Positions 5,776 to 8,892 of a stretch of DNA of 8,892 bases are shown here, piece by piece. The position numbers and the translations under genes are program-made. The DNA lies in contig DMYZ01000142.1 of assembly GCA_003483565.1 (NCBI GenBank), positions 1 through 8,892 on the forward strand. The letters run 5' to 3'. Under the pieces are notes generated by a model. That model was not told where the DNA came from and searched no databases. It saw only the letters and a program-made list of their open reading frames with translations. The DNA is from Prevotella sp. GTDB lineage: Bacteria; Bacteroidota; Bacteroidia; Bacteroidales; Bacteroidaceae. Numbering within the stretch: position 1 is the first letter of the stretch; the number at the start of each line of letters is the position of its first letter.

Positions 5776-8730
5776 ATGAATAAGATTCTATACCAAGTAA
5801 TAATTTGCCTCTCTATTATTTTCTGGGAAGCGATACCAATAGAAGGACAAAAGTTAGAAGCTACCAATGTGCATTTATCTACCTCTGATGGACTAATCAG
5901 CAATGATATTTCTGATATTGTACAGGATAAGTTTGGCTATATATGGATTGGAACATGGAGTGGTCTTACGCGCTATGATGGTTTTAATTTTACAAATTAT
6001 AGTACAGGTAACGACAGTGGAATTTTTCATTTGCACAGTCGTATATTAAACCTTTACCCTGATAATGAGGGTAACATCTGGATGCTAATGTATGATAATA
6101 GAGTATTTGTATTAAATCATCATACCGATAAAATCCAATCAGCGTTTATTAATTCTGCTAAAGCTGTAAATTATAAAGTTGACAATGAAAAAATAGCCAT
6201 AGATTCGAAAGGTTTCCTTTATGCAGCAATTAAAGGCAGAGGTATATATCAGCTCAAAATAACAGATGGAATTCTAAAGAATCATCTTTATAAGATGAAT
6301 CATCTGAATATCAAAAATATGCTTCCCGATGGAAATAAAAAATTATGGATGATTACAAACAAAGGATTATATGTTCTTAACCTGAACAACCATAAGATGC
6401 ATTATCTTCCATATATGCATGGTAATGACAAGGACTGTAAAATGATTATTCATAAAGGCTATATCTTCATTGGGACCTCAGATGGCAAAATACTTCAAAT
6501 AAATAGCAACTATCCTTATTCTACTGTCAACACCTATAATCTACATCAAACAAGCAAATTTACATCCTTATATATTGATCGTTATGGCTTACTATGGTTT
6601 ACAACTATGGATGCAGGGATATCACACTATAACTTTGCTACACATAAGATAAAATCTTTCCAACAAAAAGTACCCGCCCCTGAATCAGATGCAAAAGGTG
6701 CAAAAATTTTTGAATATGGTAGTATTATGTGGATCAAGATGAATCACGGTGGTTTTGGGTACTATAATAGAAGCAAAGATAAAATAGAATATTTCTACAA
6801 TAATCCTAGGGAAGGTTGGGAATTGTCAAATACTGTGGTTACCTATTATGCAGTACCTGAAGGTGTACTTTTTATGTCCACTATTAATAGAGGATTGGAA
6901 AAGATTGAATTAATTCATCGGACAATGTTCATGAGATATATCAATCCGAACAGTGAGCGCTACGGCATCAATGAAATACGAGCTTTCGTGTGGGACAGAG
7001 AACGTCATTGTATGCTGATAGGAAACAAAGTAGGAGATATTTATGCAGAGGATTACAAGACAGGTAACAAGAAAAAAATAGCTTCCTATGGAGGACGAAT
7101 TTATGGTTTGATGCAGGATCACAAAGGCAATATTTGGGTATCGAATAAGGATAAAGGTCTTTTTATTATGGGTAATCCAAAACCTATTCTTACCAGTAAA
7201 TGCTATATCACAAAAGAAGGTCATGACGGCACTATATGGGTAGCTACTTTTGGTAATGGAGTTATTGCACTTCGACATGGTAAAAAGATACAATTAAAAA
7301 ATCTTCCCCATGGAACTTTTGAAAAAGTAAGAACCTTATGTGAAGCCAATAATGGAGATATGTGGGCAGGAACAACTGATGGAATACTGATCTTTAAAAA
7401 AGAAGGGAATACTTATCATGCTTATCCCTTAAAAGAAACAGAAAAGTCTAATGGACACTTACTCTCAGATGATATTATCCAACTCGTTAAGGACGAATAC
7501 AAACATATATGGATTGCAACAAGTGGCGGTGGTATCTCCTGTGCACTTTGGAATACAGATTCTGCCTGTTGGAATTTTAAAACTATAAGCACAAAAGATG
7601 GTATACCTAACGATGAAATTAAAAGTATCACTATCTGCAATAAAGATCAAATTTGGTTTACCAGTGATATGGCTCTTTGCTGTTATACCCTTGGAAGTGA
7701 TATCCTAACAGTCTTTAGGATGCCTGATGGCATCGGTAATATACAATTTAGTGAAGGAGGTGCTATAACACTCCCTAATGGTCTTATGTATTACGGTACT
7801 GTAAATGGTTACTATTTTGTTAATTCCAAAAAACTAAAAATGCACGAGGGAGCCAATTTAAAACTTCGCATCACAGATTTCTACATTAATGATCAACTAC
7901 AAAGTCCACGCTTAAACAGCAACTATGACTATTATATACCGGATAGTGGATATGTAAGAATTCCATCACGCTCAAGCATTTTCGGCTTCCGGTTCGCCTC
8001 ACTCAATTACCAACTGCAACATCGTGTACATTATCAGTATATGTTAGATGGTTATGACAATCTATGGCACAATGCGGATAGTAAAAACAAAGTAACTTTT
8101 AGTAATATTCCAGCAGGTACTTATCATTTTCGAGTAAAAGCTTTCCTTTCTACTGGTAAAAAACAATATGATGAACGGGTTATAACAGTAGTTGTACCAC
8201 CATATCTTTTTGCATCAACACCTGCACTATGGATATATGTTATTTTAATTGCATGTGGTATAACCTTATATATATATGGCAGGAAAAGGAACAAACAAGC
8301 AGAACTGAGTAAAATGCGGGTTCTGAAAATTGGGCCTCAGGAAATAGCCTTTCAGGAAAAAAATGATTATGATTTTGTCAAAGATCAGCTTGATTGGTTG
8401 GAACAACATTATTCAGAAAGTACTTTAAAAATAGAGGAGATGGTAGATCACAGCCATTTAAGTAGAACAAGCTATTATACACAATTAAAAACTCTGACAG
8501 GTTTGAGCCCGAAAGAGTTTATTAGTGAATTCCGCCTCAAGAAAGCTTGCATGTATCTAGAACTTAATACATATACTATCGCAGAGGTAGCATATCGGTG
8601 TGGATTTAATGACCCGGTTTATTTCACTCGTATATTCAAAAATAAAATGAACTTCACTCCAACTAAATATAGAGAAAATACTAATAAAATTAAAATCGCA
8701 GAAAAGAATACTTCTGCTCATTCTTATTAA
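5776..8730 (+). CDS. Membrane-spanning propeller/Y_Y_Y sensor fused directly to an AraC-type DNA-binding domain (kinase-less HTCS-like regulator)
   Basis: This 984-residue protein starts at ATG 5776; a TTG three bases earlier is also in frame, but the ATG sits 9 bp after AGGAA. A signal peptide or N-terminal membrane anchor covers about 1-25. Residues about 35-690 hold repeated Reg_prop (beta-propeller) motifs such as DKFGYIWIGTWSGLTRYDG, DRYGLLWFTTMDAGI, DHKGNIWVSNKDKGL, NGDMWAGTTDGI and YKHIWIATSGGGI, as in the two seven-bladed propellers of Bacteroides hybrid two-component systems. A Y_Y_Y domain spans about 695-812 (YQYMLDGYDNLWH), a transmembrane helix about 814-834, then RKR and a linker of about 30 residues. 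An AraC/XylS helix-turn-helix pair fills about 866-970 (LSRTSYYTQLKTLTG; IAEVAYRCGFNDPVYFTRIFK). No HisKA, HATPase or receiver domain lies between membrane and HTH, although full HTCS proteins are about 1,300-1,400 residues. It probably senses a periplasmic ligand, often a glycan in this family, and regulates from the membrane. Ligand and targets are not visible here. Confidence 0.88.
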   Translation: MNKILYQVIICLSIIFWEAIPIEGQKLEATNVHLSTSDGLISNDISDIVQDKFGYIWIGTWSGLTRYDGFNFTNYSTGNDSGIFHLHSRILNLYPDNEGNIWMLMYDNRVFVLNHHTDKIQSAFINSAKAVNYKVDNEKIAIDSKGFLYAAIKGRGIYQLKITDGILKNHLYKMNHLNIKNMLPDGNKKLWMITNKGLYVLNLNNHKMHYLPYMHGNDKDCKMIIHKGYIFIGTSDGKILQINSNYPYSTVNTYNLHQTSKFTSLYIDRYGLLWFTTMDAGISHYNFATHKIKSFQQKVPAPESDAKGAKIFEYGSIMWIKMNHGGFGYYNRSKDKIEYFYNNPREGWELSNTVVTYYAVPEGVLFMSTINRGLEKIELIHRTMFMRYINPNSERYGINEIRAFVWDRERHCMLIGNKVGDIYAEDYKTGNKKKIASYGGRIYGLMQDHKGNIWVSNKDKGLFIMGNPKPILTSKCYITKEGHDGTIWVATFGNGVIALRHGKKIQLKNLPHGTFEKVRTLCEANNGDMWAGTTDGILIFKKEGNTYHAYPLKETEKSNGHLLSDDIIQLVKDEYKHIWIATSGGGISCALWNTDSACWNFKTISTKDGIPNDEIKSITICNKDQIWFTSDMALCCYTLGSDILTVFRMPDGIGNIQFSEGGAITLPNGLMYYGTVNGYYFVNSKKLKMHEGANLKLRITDFYINDQLQSPRLNSNYDYYIPDSGYVRIPSRSSIFGFRFASLNYQLQHRVHYQYMLDGYDNLWHNADSKNKVTFSNIPAGTYHFRVKAFLSTGKKQYDERVITVVVPPYLFASTPALWIYVILIACGITLYIYGRKRNKQAELSKMRVLKIGPQEIAFQEKNDYDFVKDQLDWLEQHYSESTLKIEEMVDHSHLSRTSYYTQLKTLTGLSPKEFISEFRLKKACMYLELNTYTIAEVAYRCGFNDPVYFTRIFKNKMNFTPTKYRENTNKIKIAEKNTSAHSY

Positions 8731-8776
8731 GAAGAATAATCTGTTTCTACATCTACTTAATATTTTGAATAATATA

Positions 8777-8890
8777 CTATTTAAAAAACATATAATAAAC
8801 AAATGCAATAACTGCAATAACAATAACGCCTATAACTGTTTTAAGCAAGCAAGTAGTAACTTTTCTGAAAATAAAAAAGCCCACTACAAG
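8777..8890 (-). CDS. C-terminal end of a small hydrophobic (membrane) protein, partial at the window edge
   Basis: On the minus strand a frame enters from the right edge and runs 37 residues to TAG (8779-8777). It contains a basic stretch FRKVTTCLLK followed by a run of about 17 hydrophobic residues (VIGVIVIAVIAFVYYMFF) ending in Lys, typical of a transmembrane helix at a protein's C-terminus. It converges on the regulator gene, with 46 bp between the two stops. The start is outside the window unless a GTG near the edge is used. I do not recognise the family, and a chance frame in AT-rich DNA is possible. Confidence 0.4.
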   Translation of the reverse strand, partial: LVVGFFIFRKVTTCLLKTVIGVIVIAVIAFVYYMFFK

Positions 8891-8892
8891 GC

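Noticed and set aside
6910..7293. Minus-strand open frame inside the regulator gene
   Set aside because: It is antisense to well-formed beta-propeller repeats in the plus-strand protein, and its translation shows no recognisable domain.
533..8730. Regulator as a member or dedicated controller of the threonine operon
   Set aside because: A terminator of about 19 bp and a separate promoter lie between them, and the sensor architecture is that of extracellular ligand (often glycan) sensing rather than amino-acid feedback.
8721..8737. Small hairpin at the end of the regulator gene as a terminator
   Set aside because: The TTCTT/AAGAA pairing is 5 bp with a 3-nt loop, overlaps the stop codon and is not followed by a T run. 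It is too weak to call.
8791..8825. Short near-repeats (GCAATAAC-like units) near the right edge as a repeat array
   Set aside because: Only two to three imperfect units occur, and they are explained by Ile/Val/Ala codons of the minus-strand hydrophobic segment.
1..8892. CRISPR array, insertion sequence, tRNA/rRNA gene or defence system
   Set aside because: I saw no regularly spaced repeats, no transposase or terminal inverted repeats, no tRNA cloverleaf with a CCA-type end, and no nuclease or toxin gene.

Overview
The window looks like chromosomal DNA of an AT-rich Bacteroidota (Bacteroides/Prevotella-type) bacterium. Two upstream regions carry the Bacteroidota sigma-factor -7 consensus TAnnTTTG (346-353 and 5744-5751). 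The threonine genes are ordered as in that group, with an alkaline-phosphatase-superfamily protein in the place of ThrB. The last large gene is a periplasmic-propeller/Y_Y_Y/AraC regulator of a kind largely confined to Bacteroidota.

Layout: (1) 1-235 is the 3' end of a plus-strand gene, probably a hotdog-fold (4HBT) thioesterase, followed by an AT-rich terminator-like hairpin. (2) 236-532 holds a promoter and a leader of about 170 nt with long-range complementarity. (3) 533-5619 is a tight threonine operon: thrA (bifunctional aspartokinase/homoserine dehydrogenase), a phosphoglycerate-mutase-like gene that is probably the homoserine kinase, and thrC (threonine synthase). A near-perfect hairpin terminator (5631-5673) closes it. 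(4) 5776-8730 is a separately transcribed sensor-regulator that resembles a hybrid two-component system but lacks histidine kinase and receiver domains. (5) At the right edge, the C-terminus of a small hydrophobic protein reads in on the minus strand, converging on the regulator.

Together, the three operon genes take aspartate to threonine, with aspartate-semialdehyde dehydrogenase encoded elsewhere: ThrA does the first and third steps, the ApgM-like protein most likely phosphorylates homoserine, and ThrC converts O-phosphohomoserine to threonine. The regulator has its own promoter and nothing in the sequence ties it to threonine.

Points of most interest are the non-orthologous homoserine kinase candidate, the structured thr leader with no convincing leader peptide, the kinase-less one-piece transmembrane regulator, and abrupt GC-rich patches at the 5' ends of the second and third cistrons. 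I found no CRISPR array, insertion sequence, tRNA or rRNA, and no clear wholly new system.
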